10,300 nucleotides of DNA from an uncultured Selenomonadaceae bacterium (GCA_905236325.1 CAJOPJ010000140.1:1-10300), one strand, 5' to 3'. Shown: positions 1 through 6,529, counted from the first letter of the stretch. Translations and numbers: made by a program. The notes: generated by a model from the sequence alone, not told the origin.

Positions 1-1281
1 ATGGACAAAATTGTTAAGGCTGATTATGTCACCGGACTGCTTAACAGAAATGTTTTCTACGACGACTTGCAAGAAGAATTGCAACGCGACGGCGCACATG
101 GCGCAGTTATAATTGTCGGCTTGGACAATATCCATGTCATCAATGAAACTTACGGTCATAAATTCGGCGATGCAACCTTAAGACAAATTGCGCAGAACAT
201 TACAAATGTATTGCCGCCTGACATTAAACTTTACAAAGTCAACAGCTATATGTTCGGCTTTTTTATGCCTGAAGCTATGCCTGAAGAAATTGAAATTATC
301 TTCGCAAGTATTCAGCTGTGTATGCGTGAAATTAGAAATGTTGACGATACAATTTATTGCACGGCATCAGCAGGTGCAGCTTTCTATCCTGACGACGCAA
401 AAGACTATATTACTTTAGTTCGCTACGCTGAAGTTGCTTTGGACTTGGCGCGTAAAAAAGGTCGTGATCAAATTGCGTTCTTCGAAAAGGAAATGTATGA
501 ACGCTGGCGTTACGACTTGGAAATGCAAAACTTAATGCAAAATTCAATCGCGCGTGGCTGTGAAGATTTTTTCCTGTGCTTTCAACCGCAAGTTGACGCT
601 AAGACAGGCAAATTACTTGGTGCAGAGGCTTTATTGCGTTGGAATGATGAGGACGGCAGCGTTGTTGCGCCAATGCAATTTATACCTATGCTTGAAAAAT
701 CGCGCATGATTATTCCTGTCGGTCATTGGATTATTGAAAATGCAATTATGGTCGCAAAGAAATGGCAGGAGTTTCAGCCTGACTTCCAGATGAGCATAAA
801 TATTTCCCTGTACCAACTTGAGGAGCATATGTTCTTCCCCTTCGTGCAAGATTGTATTCAGCGGCACGGAATAAATCCTTCCACATTGACTTTTGAACTG
901 ACTGAAAGCCACAATGTCTATGACTGGGAATTTGTTAATAAGCAGTTCCAAGAATTCCACGATTTAGGTATTCAAGTTGCTATGGACGACTTTGGCACGG
1001 GTTATTCAAATCTCGGTTTCCTTAAAAATTTTGCGTGCGATATTATCAAAATCGACAGAATGTTTGTCAAAGATTTGTTGGATAACGACTTCGACAAAAA
1101 CTTGGTAAAGTACACTATAATGCTTTGCCATTCAATCGGTATGCAGGTTTGCATTGAAGGCGTTGAAGAAAAAGAATGTCTTGATTACCTGCGTGACGAA
1201 TGTGACGCTGACCAAATTCAAGGTTTCTACTTCGGTCATCCTGAACCTGAAAATATTTTTGTAAAGCGTTTTAAATTTTGA
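1..1281 (+). CDS. GGDEF/EAL-domain protein, probable cyclic-di-GMP phosphodiesterase (5' end uncertain)
   Basis: The product is a two-domain signalling protein expected to hydrolyse c-di-GMP to pGpG in the cytoplasm. Residues about 6-165 form a GGDEF fold: the entry motif VTGLLNR is present, but the catalytic GGDEF site reads NSYMF (81-85), so cyclase activity is not expected. Residues about 180-420 form an EAL domain with all the usual catalytic positions: EALLRW (209-214), N267 in SINIS, E299 in ELTES, DDFGTG (329-334), K350, E386 in IEGVE and Q408 in QGF. This supports an active phosphodiesterase with a regulatory, possibly nucleotide-sensing, pseudo-GGDEF. No transmembrane segment is seen. 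The first ATG is the first base of the window, so no ribosome site can be judged; the gene may start upstream and carry a further sensor domain. It stands alone, closed by its own terminator. Confidence 0.88.
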   Translation: MDKIVKADYVTGLLNRNVFYDDLQEELQRDGAHGAVIIVGLDNIHVINETYGHKFGDATLRQIAQNITNVLPPDIKLYKVNSYMFGFFMPEAMPEEIEIIFASIQLCMREIRNVDDTIYCTASAGAAFYPDDAKDYITLVRYAEVALDLARKKGRDQIAFFEKEMYERWRYDLEMQNLMQNSIARGCEDFFLCFQPQVDAKTGKLLGAEALLRWNDEDGSVVAPMQFIPMLEKSRMIIPVGHWIIENAIMVAKKWQEFQPDFQMSINISLYQLEEHMFFPFVQDCIQRHGINPSTLTFELTESHNVYDWEFVNKQFQEFHDLGIQVAMDDFGTGYSNLGFLKNFACDIIKIDRMFVKDLLDNDFDKNLVKYTIMLCHSIGMQVCIEGVEEKECLDYLRDECDADQIQGFYFGHPEPENIFVKRFKF

Positions 1282-1316
1282 TTAAGCGATATGTGAATAT
1301 AAATAAAAAAATTTTT

Positions 1317-1346
1317 TTCCTGACTGCAGTCGGGAATTTTTTTATT
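1317..1346 (+). terminator. Intrinsic terminator after the GGDEF/EAL gene
   Basis: An 8-bp stem TTCCTGAC / GTCGGGAA (one T-G wobble) with a TGCA loop is followed by seven T residues (1337-1343). It begins 35 bases after the stop codon. A run of seven A then seven T lies just before it (1305-1318) and could lengthen the hairpin by pairing with the T tail. It separates the c-di-GMP gene from tig. No convincing promoter hexamers were found between it and tig. Confidence 0.85.
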
Positions 1347-1417
1347 GTGTTTTTTGATTTACTGTGTTAAGATTTACGCTGTGTTTTGAAAAAATCTATA
1401 GGAGGTTATATTTGTAG

Positions 1418-2725
1418 ATGAAAACTTCAATCAAAGACATAGAAAATTATGAAAAGGAATTGACTATTGAATTTGACGCTGACGAACTTGCCAAAGAAAA
1501 AAAGATTGCTGCTAAAAGACTTGGCGAACGAGTAAACATTCCTGGTTTCCGCAAAGGCAAAGTTCCTGTCCAAATTTTGGAAAAACAGCTCGGCAAAGGC
1601 TACATTCTTGAAGAAACTACAGATTTACTTGTCAACAAAGGCTGGAGCGAAGCTATCAAAGAATACAATTTATTTCCTGTAACCGAAGCGAAACCAAATA
1701 TTGTTTCGGTTGAGGAAGGCAAAGGCTTTGTCTTTACGCTGACTTTTACAAATTATCCTGAAGTCAAACTCGGCGAATATAAAAATCTTGAAGTTGAGAA
1801 AGTCGTTGAACCTGTAACCGATGAACAGGTTGAAAATCAGATTGAACACATTCGCGGTCACCACGCAAACATGGTTGAGGCAGAGGAAGGTGCTGCAGTT
1901 CAACAAGGTGACTTTGTTACATTGAACTTTGTAGGCACAATTAATGGCGAAAAATTTGCAGGCGGCGAAGCTGAAGATTATCCGCTCGAAATTGGCTCAC
2001 ACAGCTTTATTGACAATTTTGAAGATCAACTTGTCGGTTTGAAAGTCGGCGAGGAAAAAGATGTTAATGTAACTTTCCCAGAAGACTACCACGCAAAAAA
2101 TTTGGCAGATAAACCGGCAGTTTTCCACTGCAAAATAAATTCAATCAAGCACAAGGAACTTCCGGAACTGAACGATGACTTTGCAAAAAAAGCAAGTAAG
2201 TTTGAAACTTTTGAAGAATTTAAAGCTGATATTCGCAAGACGCTTGAAGAAAATGCAGAACATCGTGCTGAACAGGAACAGGAAAATAATGTCATCAAAA
2301 AAGCTGTCGAAAATATGACTGTCGATTTGCCGCCTGTTATGATTGAAGACAGAATCACGCATTTAATCAATGAATTTTCGCTCCAACTTCAACAGCAAGG
2401 CTTGAACATTGAATCATATATGTCGCAAGCCGGCGTTGACATGGAAAAAATGCGTGAAGATTACCGTGAAGTTGCAAAGCAAAATGTTTTGACTGATATG
2501 CTTTTGGACGAAGTTGCTAAGGCAGAAAATATCAAAGTCGGCAAAGAGGAAGTCGATTTTGAAATTCAAATGATGGCAATGATGTATCGCACAACACCAA
2601 AACAGGTTGAAAAAATTTTGCGCGAAAATAGACAAATGGCTGGCGTTGCGGCAAATGTTTTGCGTCGCAAAGCAATGAAGTTTATAATTGACAACCGCAA
2701 GGGCGCAGTTAAAAAAGAAAACTGA
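1418..2725 (+). CDS. tig: Trigger factor, ribosome-associated chaperone and prolyl isomerase
   Basis: Trigger factor binds ribosomal protein L23 at the exit tunnel and shields nascent chains. The 435-aa length is normal for the family (432 in E. coli). The N-terminal ribosome-binding domain carries the signature loop GFRKGKVP at residues 43-50. The FKBP-type peptidyl-prolyl isomerase domain spans about 162-247, starting at GDFVTLNF and containing a GSHSFIDNFEDQLVG stretch. The rest forms the helical C-terminal substrate-cradling arms, rich in E, K, Q and M. The ATG has GGAGGT (1401-1406) 11 bases upstream; a TTG at 1412 is excluded because TAG follows it in frame. It precedes clpP and clpX, an order common in Firmicutes that groups folding with degradation. 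Nothing in it is truncated or unusual. Confidence 0.97.
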   Translation: MKTSIKDIENYEKELTIEFDADELAKEKKIAAKRLGERVNIPGFRKGKVPVQILEKQLGKGYILEETTDLLVNKGWSEAIKEYNLFPVTEAKPNIVSVEEGKGFVFTLTFTNYPEVKLGEYKNLEVEKVVEPVTDEQVENQIEHIRGHHANMVEAEEGAAVQQGDFVTLNFVGTINGEKFAGGEAEDYPLEIGSHSFIDNFEDQLVGLKVGEEKDVNVTFPEDYHAKNLADKPAVFHCKINSIKHKELPELNDDFAKKASKFETFEEFKADIRKTLEENAEHRAEQEQENNVIKKAVENMTVDLPPVMIEDRITHLINEFSLQLQQQGLNIESYMSQAGVDMEKMREDYREVAKQNVLTDMLLDEVAKAENIKVGKEEVDFEIQMMAMMYRTTPKQVEKILRENRQMAGVAANVLRRKAMKFIIDNRKGAVKKEN

Positions 2726-2758
2726 AAGCTGAATAATTAAGGTTAATAAATTATTTGT

Positions 2759-2796
2759 GAGGTGGAAAGATGGAAAGTCGATTTACTTTCCACCTT
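2759..2796 (+). terminator. Stem-loop between tig and clpP, weak terminator or attenuator
   Basis: Two mutually exclusive hairpins can form. The outer one pairs AGGTGGAAAG (2760-2769) with CTTTCCACCT (2786-2795), 10 bp plus a possible G-T pair. The inner one pairs TGGAAAGT (2771-2778) with ACTTTCCA (2785-2792), 8 bp with a 6-base loop. Both use the same right arm, because the left arm is a near-direct repeat of GGAAAG. The downstream tract is T-rich but interrupted (2795-2812), so termination is probably partial, or the structure may serve RNA processing or stability between tig and clpP. Which role applies is not decided by the sequence. Confidence 0.5.
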
Positions 2797-2829
2797 TCTG
2801 CCTGTTTTGTTTTGGAAGGAGAAAACTAA

Positions 2830-3435
2830 ATGGCTTATTATGTGCCAATGGTAATTGAAAAAACCGGTCACGGCGAGCGTGCCTATGATATTTATTCAAG
2901 ACTGCTGAAAGACAGAATTATTTTTCTTGGCGGCGCAATTAACGACGATGTTGCAAATTCAGTTGTAGCGCAAATGCTTTTTTTGGAAAGTGAAGACCCG
3001 GACAAAGATATTCACCTTTATATTAACAGTCCCGGCGGCGTTGTAACTGCCGGTTTAGCAATTTATGACACAATGCAATATATTAAACCTGATGTTTCGA
3101 CAATTTGCATTGGACAGGCGGCGAGTATGGGCAGTTTGCTTTTGACTGCCGGCGCAAAAGGCAAACGCTTTGCCTTGCCGCTTGCCAGAATTATGATTCA
3201 TCAGCCACTTGGCGGCGCACAAGGTCAATCGACAGATATTCAAATTCAAGCGCGTGAAATTTTGCGTCTGCGTGAAGTCGGCAATGATATACTTTGCAGG
3301 CACACAGGGCAGCCGCGTGAAAAAGTTGTCGCCGATACCGAGCGCGATAATTTTATGACTGCCGAAGACGCTAAGGCTTACGGCTTGATTGACGACGTTA
3401 TAACGCGCCCTGTTCAAACCGTTTCGGAGGAATAA
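2830..3435 (+). CDS. clpP: ATP-dependent Clp protease proteolytic subunit ClpP
   Basis: ClpP is the serine peptidase that stacks as two heptameric rings and degrades proteins unfolded by ClpX or ClpC. The 201-aa length is typical. The catalytic triad is visible: S99 in QAASMGS, H124 in MIHQP and D173 in ERDNFM. The oxyanion region INSPGG is at 65-70. The ATG has a strong GGAAGGAG site (2814-2821) 8 bases upstream. The N-terminal stretch before YDIYSRLL (19-26) is short, as in forms with little or no propeptide. The clpX start lies 3 bases after the stop and its ribosome site is inside the clpP 3' end, so the two are co-translated from one message. A stem-loop lies between tig and this gene. 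Confidence 0.98.
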   Translation: MAYYVPMVIEKTGHGERAYDIYSRLLKDRIIFLGGAINDDVANSVVAQMLFLESEDPDKDIHLYINSPGGVVTAGLAIYDTMQYIKPDVSTICIGQAASMGSLLLTAGAKGKRFALPLARIMIHQPLGGAQGQSTDIQIQAREILRLREVGNDILCRHTGQPREKVVADTERDNFMTAEDAKAYGLIDDVITRPVQTVSEE

Positions 3436-3438
3436 ATC

Positions 3439-4677
3439 TTGTTAAAATTTGGTAGAAATGAAAACGCCTACAAATGTTCGTTCTGCTCCAAAACCGATAT
3501 GGAAGTGAACAGGCTAATTGCCGGTCCGAACGGCGTTTACATTTGCGATGAATGTATAAAACTTTGCGCGGAAATTTTGGAAAATGATGAAACAGAAACC
3601 GAAGTTGTAAAAGCAGAAAATTTGCCTAAGCCGAAAGATATTTGCAAAATTTTAGATGAATATGTCATTGGGCAGGACGAAGCTAAAAAAACTTTGTCGG
3701 TGGCGGTTTACAATCACTACAAGCGACTTGGTCAAAAGACAAATAAAAAAAATGATGTCGAAATTCAAAAGTCAAATATCTTAATGATTGGTCCAACAGG
3801 CAGTGGCAAAACTTTAATTGCGCAAACTTTGGCAAAAATTTTGAATGTGCCGTTCACAATTGTTGACGCAAACGCCTTGACAGAAGCCGGTTATGTTGGC
3901 GAAGATGTTGAAGATGTTTTGGTTGCGTTGATTCAGTCGGCTAATGGCGATGTTTTAAAAGCAGAGCGTGGAATTATTTACATTGATGAAATTGATAAAA
4001 TTGCACGCAAGGCAGGTATGACGCGCGATATTTCCGGCGAAGGCGTTCAACAGGCACTTTTAAAAATTTTGGAAGGATCGGTTGTAAATGTTCCTGTGCC
4101 AAACCTGCATAGGCAACAAAATTTGTCAGAAGTTCTGCCAATTAACACAAAAAATATTTTGTTCATTTGCGGCGGCGCGTTTAATGGTCTTGAAAAAGTC
4201 ATCGAACAGCGCATTAAAGGCGGACAACTTGGTTTTGGAGCAAAAGTTGAACGCGACAGCGAAAAAAATATCAGCAAGACGCTCAAGGAAGTTTTGCCCG
4301 ACGACCTCTTGAAAGACGGCTTGATTCCGGAATTTGTAGGACGCTTGCCGATAATTGTAACTTTCGACGCTCTGGACGAAGACGCGCTTGTTAATATTTT
4401 AACCAAGCCAAAAAACGCACTTGTCAAGCAATATCAAAAGCTTATGGAAATGGACGGCGCAAAACTTGTTTTTGAAGACGAAGCATTAAGGTTGATAGCG
4501 CGTGAGGCAATTCAACGCAAAACAGGCGCACGCGGCTTGCGTTCAATTTTGGAAAGGATTATGCGTAACATTATGTTTGAAGTGCCATCAGTCAAAGGCA
4601 AAACTATTTGCACAGTTACAAAAGATGATGTGCTTTACAATCGACAGCCAATTTTGCGTGCCGATTTGAAAAAATAA
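3439..4677 (+). CDS. clpX: ClpX, ATP-dependent unfoldase of ClpXP, with a remodelled pore loop
   Basis: ClpX is the hexameric AAA+ unfoldase that selects substrates and threads them into ClpP. Visible features are the zinc-binding domain (C13, C16, C36, C39), Walker A GPTGSGKT (118-125), Walker B with D183-E184, pore-1 loop GYVG (151-154), the ClpP-docking loop LGF (264-266), and GARGLRS in the C-terminal small domain. The start is TTG, set by CGGAGGAA (3425-3432) about 6 bases upstream; no ATG fits. Odd points: the pore-2 segment, in other ClpX proteins built around GGRKHP, here reads VPVPNLHRQQ (218-227), keeping only the His, with about three extra residues after QQ; and the loop after IARK is about three residues shorter than the usual KSENPSI-like form. 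The frame is intact around both, so these look like real divergence. A promoter overlaps the end of the gene, with a terminator just beyond it. Confidence 0.96.
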   Translation: MLKFGRNENAYKCSFCSKTDMEVNRLIAGPNGVYICDECIKLCAEILENDETETEVVKAENLPKPKDICKILDEYVIGQDEAKKTLSVAVYNHYKRLGQKTNKKNDVEIQKSNILMIGPTGSGKTLIAQTLAKILNVPFTIVDANALTEAGYVGEDVEDVLVALIQSANGDVLKAERGIIYIDEIDKIARKAGMTRDISGEGVQQALLKILEGSVVNVPVPNLHRQQNLSEVLPINTKNILFICGGAFNGLEKVIEQRIKGGQLGFGAKVERDSEKNISKTLKEVLPDDLLKDGLIPEFVGRLPIIVTFDALDEDALVNILTKPKNALVKQYQKLMEMDGAKLVFEDEALRLIAREAIQRKTGARGLRSILERIMRNIMFEVPSVKGKTICTVTKDDVLYNRQPILRADLKK

Positions 4678-4678
4678 G

Positions 4679-4706
4679 TTGACAGAAAATATAAATTACT
4701 GATAAA
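4679..4706 (+). promoter_or_regulatory. Sigma-A-type promoter P1 just after clpX
   Basis: A perfect -35 box TTGACA (4679-4684) begins two bases after the clpX stop codon. It is followed by a 16-bp spacer and GATAAA (4701-4706), 4 of 6 to the -10 consensus. The predicted start near 4713 is upstream of a hairpin terminator ending at 4760, so P1 alone would give a transcript of roughly 45-50 bases unless polymerase reads through. Confidence 0.55.
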
Positions 4707-4728
4707 CTTAACAAAATTTACAGGGAGG

Positions 4729-4760
4729 AAGCGAGTCCATATAATGAACTCGCTTTTTTT
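4729..4760 (+). terminator. Intrinsic terminator downstream of clpX
   Basis: GCGAGT (4731-4736) pairs with ACTCGC (4748-4753). After a C-A mismatch the stem continues with CAT / ATG (4738-4740 with 4744-4746), leaving a 3-base loop. Seven T residues follow directly (4754-4760), and AA before the stem can pair with the first two. It would end the tig-clpP-clpX message and also any RNA begun at the promoter at 4679. Confidence 0.85.
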
Positions 4761-4764
4761 GGAA

Positions 4765-4792
4765 TTGTAACAAATAAATTTTAACTGATAAA
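4765..4792 (+). promoter_or_regulatory. Promoter P2 ahead of the 174-aa gene and ymdB
   Basis: TTGTAA (4765-4770), a 16-bp spacer and GATAAA (4787-4792) repeat the architecture of the promoter at 4679, including ACT directly before the -10 box and an AAATT-rich spacer. It lies just after the terminator and would start transcription near 4799, giving a short leader that still contains the ribosome site at 4803-4809. It is the likely promoter for the next two genes. The -35 box is only 4 of 6. Confidence 0.45.
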
Positions 4793-4818
4793 TCAAAAGG
4801 CGAAGGGGGCTTTAGTCA

Positions 4819-5343
4819 ATGTTCGATTTTCTAAAACGCGAAAAGAAGCCAAATCCCGATGCAAGTCGGCTTTTAGCTTCAATTCTGGTTGTCTATCCTG
4901 CAGTGCAGTCTGTAACTTATGATTCCAAAAGTGGCATGTTGGAACTTTCCTTCGCGCTGAATGGAAAATTTTCGCAAAATGACTTTGAAGATTTCCTGAA
5001 GTATGTTGCCGACTCTGTCGAAACTTATCACCACATTGAAAAATTGGGTGGCGCAACTATCGAACTTAATGTTGAAGGCATTTATGGCACTTGCTTTTTA
5101 AATGTTCGGCGTGATATGGCGACTTTGACTTGCGGCGAACTTTCGCTTTTGACTGAACTTGCCGCAAATTATTTTGGCGACAAATTGATTGAGGACTTTG
5201 AAAGCGGCTATCCCGACGAAGACTATATTATGGCGCAGGAAGATTTTTTGGAACAGTGCTTAAGCAATATGCGGCAAATGCGCATTGAAGGACGCTTAGT
5301 CGGCGTACGTGAACAGGAGCGCGTTGTTGTTTACACGCGTTAA
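4819..5343 (+). CDS. Unrecognised 174-aa protein upstream of ymdB
   Basis: I do not recognise this family. It is a soluble-looking protein with no signal peptide, membrane segment or metal-binding motif. A charged N-terminus (MFDFLKREKK) is followed by about residues 15-110 with alternating strand- and helix-like segments (SVTYDSKSGMLELSF, then an aromatic/acidic helix, then TIELNVEGIYGTCFLNV). An acidic helical region (about 108-155) comes next, and the protein ends in a basic strand, RVVVYTR. The overall composition is acidic. The ATG has AAGGGGG (4803-4809) 9 bases upstream. The ymdB ribosome site overlaps its stop codon, so the two are very probably co-transcribed and translationally coupled. 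It sits where B. subtilis has rny but is not RNase Y: no transmembrane helix, KH or HD motif. A role linked to YmdB is suggested by position only. Confidence 0.85.
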   Translation: MFDFLKREKKPNPDASRLLASILVVYPAVQSVTYDSKSGMLELSFALNGKFSQNDFEDFLKYVADSVETYHHIEKLGGATIELNVEGIYGTCFLNVRRDMATLTCGELSLLTELAANYFGDKLIEDFESGYPDEDYIMAQEDFLEQCLSNMRQMRIEGRLVGVREQERVVVYTR

Positions 5344-5357
5344 GGAGGTAAATTTTT

Positions 5358-6140
5358 TTGCGAATTATGATGGTCGGCGATGTCTATGGACGCCCCGGCA
5401 GAAAATTTTTTGCTGAACAAACTGATAAACTCAAAGCTGAAAAAAATATCGACATGATAGTTGTCAACGGCGAAAACGCGGCGCATGGCAAAGGCTTAAC
5501 TCAACAGACGCTGAGCGCACTTCTTAGCGGCGGCGCTGATGTTATCACAAGCGGCAACCATATCTGGGACAGGAAAGATGTTCAAGAATTTATTGACCGC
5601 GAGCCTTTCCTGTTGCGCCCTGCAAATTATCCGGGCGAATGTCCCGGCAAAGGCTATTGCATCTATCCTTACAAGGCAAAAAATGTCGGCGTGATAAATC
5701 TTGAAGGCAGAACTTTTATGCAACCTTTGGACGATCCTTTCACCTGCGCGGAAAATATTTTGCGTGAAATTAAAAGCGACTGTGATATAATTCTGGTTGA
5801 CTTCCACGCGGAGGCGACGAGTGAAAAAATTGCGCTTGGATTTTATCTTGACGGCAAAGTTACCGCAGTTGTTGGAACTCACACGCATGTCCAAACTGCT
5901 GATGAAAGATTTTTGCCACAGAGAACTGTTTACATAACAGATTTAGGTATGGTCGGTCCTTACAATTCGGTAATCGGCTCAAAAGTCGAAAATGTGATTG
6001 AAAAATTTTTAACAGCGCGACTGAAACATTTTGAAGTTGCTGATTCACCTTGCATTTATTGTGCGCTTATTATCGAAGTTGACGACAAAACAAATCAACC
6101 TGTGAACTTCGAACGCGTACGCATTGTCGAGGGCGAATAA
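5358..6140 (+). CDS. ymdB: YmdB-family metallophosphoesterase (2',3'-cyclic nucleotide phosphodiesterase)
   Basis: Members of this family hydrolyse 2',3'-cyclic nucleotides; in B. subtilis YmdB affects biofilm and motility decisions and RNA turnover. All di-metal ligands expected for YmdB are at the expected positions: D8 in GDVYG, E39-N40 in NGENAAHGKG, N67-H68 in SGNHIW, H150 in DFHAE, H175 and H177 in THTHVQT. The 260-aa length matches B. subtilis YmdB (about 264). The start is TTG, fixed by AAGGAGGT (5342-5349) 8 bases upstream; the ATG codons at residues 4 and 5 are too far from that site and would cut into the first strand. The next gene, spoVS, is also its neighbour in B. subtilis. No strong terminator follows; only an imperfect inverted repeat (6147-6193) lies between the two. 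Confidence 0.96.
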   Translation: MRIMMVGDVYGRPGRKFFAEQTDKLKAEKNIDMIVVNGENAAHGKGLTQQTLSALLSGGADVITSGNHIWDRKDVQEFIDREPFLLRPANYPGECPGKGYCIYPYKAKNVGVINLEGRTFMQPLDDPFTCAENILREIKSDCDIILVDFHAEATSEKIALGFYLDGKVTAVVGTHTHVQTADERFLPQRTVYITDLGMVGPYNSVIGSKVENVIEKFLTARLKHFEVADSPCIYCALIIEVDDKTNQPVNFERVRIVEGE

Positions 6141-6146
6141 AAAAAT

Positions 6147-6193
6147 TTCACAAACTTGTTATATCTTTGCAACAAACTTAACAAATAAGTGAA
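6147..6193. repeat. Imperfect inverted repeat between ymdB and spoVS
   Basis: A 15-base arm starting TTCAC (6147-6161) matches the reverse complement of 6179-6193 at 12 of 15 positions, with a 17-base spacer. The right arm ends inside the -35 region of the sigma-H-like promoter at 6191. It could be a protein-binding operator or an RNA hairpin at the ymdB 3' end. There is no T tract, so it is not a standard terminator. Confidence 0.4.
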
Positions 6194-6219
6194 GGATTTT
6201 AGCTGTATTTGCAGAATAG
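6191..6219 (+). promoter_or_regulatory. Sigma-H-type promoter of spoVS
   Basis: The -35 element GAAGGATTT (6191-6199) fits the B. subtilis sigma-H consensus RNAGGAWWW at every position. An 11-base spacer follows, then GCAGAATAG (6211-6219), which fits RNNGAATWW at all but the last position. The 11-base gap is within the known 11-12 base spacing. The predicted start is near 6226, about 37 bases before the spoVS ATG. B. subtilis spoVS is known to be sigma-H dependent, so motif and target gene agree. Confidence 0.7.
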
Positions 6220-6262
6220 GAAAAGCCGAGTAAGTAACTACAACAAGAAAGGGGAGTTTATC

Positions 6263-6523
6263 ATGGAGGTCTTGAAAGTATCAGCTAAATCCAATCCCAA
6301 TTCTGTAGCAGGTGCGCTAGCCGGCGTTATCCGCGAAAATGGCAGCGCGGAAATGCAAGCAATAGGTGCCGGCGCACTAAATCAAGCTGTGAAGGCTGTT
6401 GCGATTGCGAGAGGTTTTGTTGCTCCGCACGGTGTAGATTTAATTTGCATACCTGCCTTTACCGACATTGAAATTGAAGGCAGCGAACGCACAGCAATTA
6501 AGTTGATTGTCGAGCCACGATGA
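6263..6523 (+). CDS. spoVS: Stage V sporulation protein S
   Basis: SpoVS is a small Alba-like protein needed for progress through late sporulation in B. subtilis and also found in some non-spore-formers. The 86-aa product MEVLKVSAKS...IVEPR is nearly invariant across the family, with the hallmark SVAGALAGV, QAIGAGALNQAVKAVAIARG and CIPAFTD blocks. The ATG has GGGGAG (6251-6256) 6 bases upstream and gives the standard family length. A longer in-frame reading from a TTG at 6209 would run through the promoter and adds residues absent from the family, so it is rejected. It follows ymdB as in B. subtilis and is preceded by a sigma-H-type promoter, which suggests stationary-phase or sporulation expression. 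No strong terminator separates it from the downstream PHP gene. Confidence 0.97.
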   Translation: MEVLKVSAKSNPNSVAGALAGVIRENGSAEMQAIGAGALNQAVKAVAIARGFVAPHGVDLICIPAFTDIEIEGSERTAIKLIVEPR

Positions 6524-6529
6524 GTTTTT

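Noticed and set aside
1354..1400. Possible tig promoter using TTGATT (1354-1359) or TTTACG (1373-1378).
   Set aside because: The first has no acceptable -10 at 16-18 bases; the second pairs only with TCTATA, which abuts the ribosome site and leaves no leader.
2760..2780. CtsR or CIRCE operator ahead of clpP.
   Set aside because: The GGTGGAAAGATGGAAAG stretch fits the CtsR tandem heptad GGTCAAA-N3-GGTCAAA poorly, and no TTAGCACTC-N9-GAGTGCTAA was found; the repeat is better explained as hairpin arms.
4704..6185. Exact 12-mer AAACTTAACAAA in two intergenic regions (4704-4715 and 6174-6185).
   Set aside because: In AT-rich DNA of this length an exact 12-base match is expected by chance, and the two sites have different positions relative to their promoters.
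6209..6262. Longer start for spoVS from a TTG at 6209.
   Set aside because: The extra 18 codons lie over the -10 part of the sigma-H-like promoter, have no suitable ribosome site, and are absent from the near-invariant 86-aa family; the ATG at 6263 has GGGGAG at good spacing.
6125..6514. Spo0A boxes TGTCGAG at 6125-6131 and 6508-6514.
   Set aside because: Both are 6 of 7 matches inside coding sequence, encoding the same I-V-E peptide at the ends of ymdB and spoVS; protein coding explains them.
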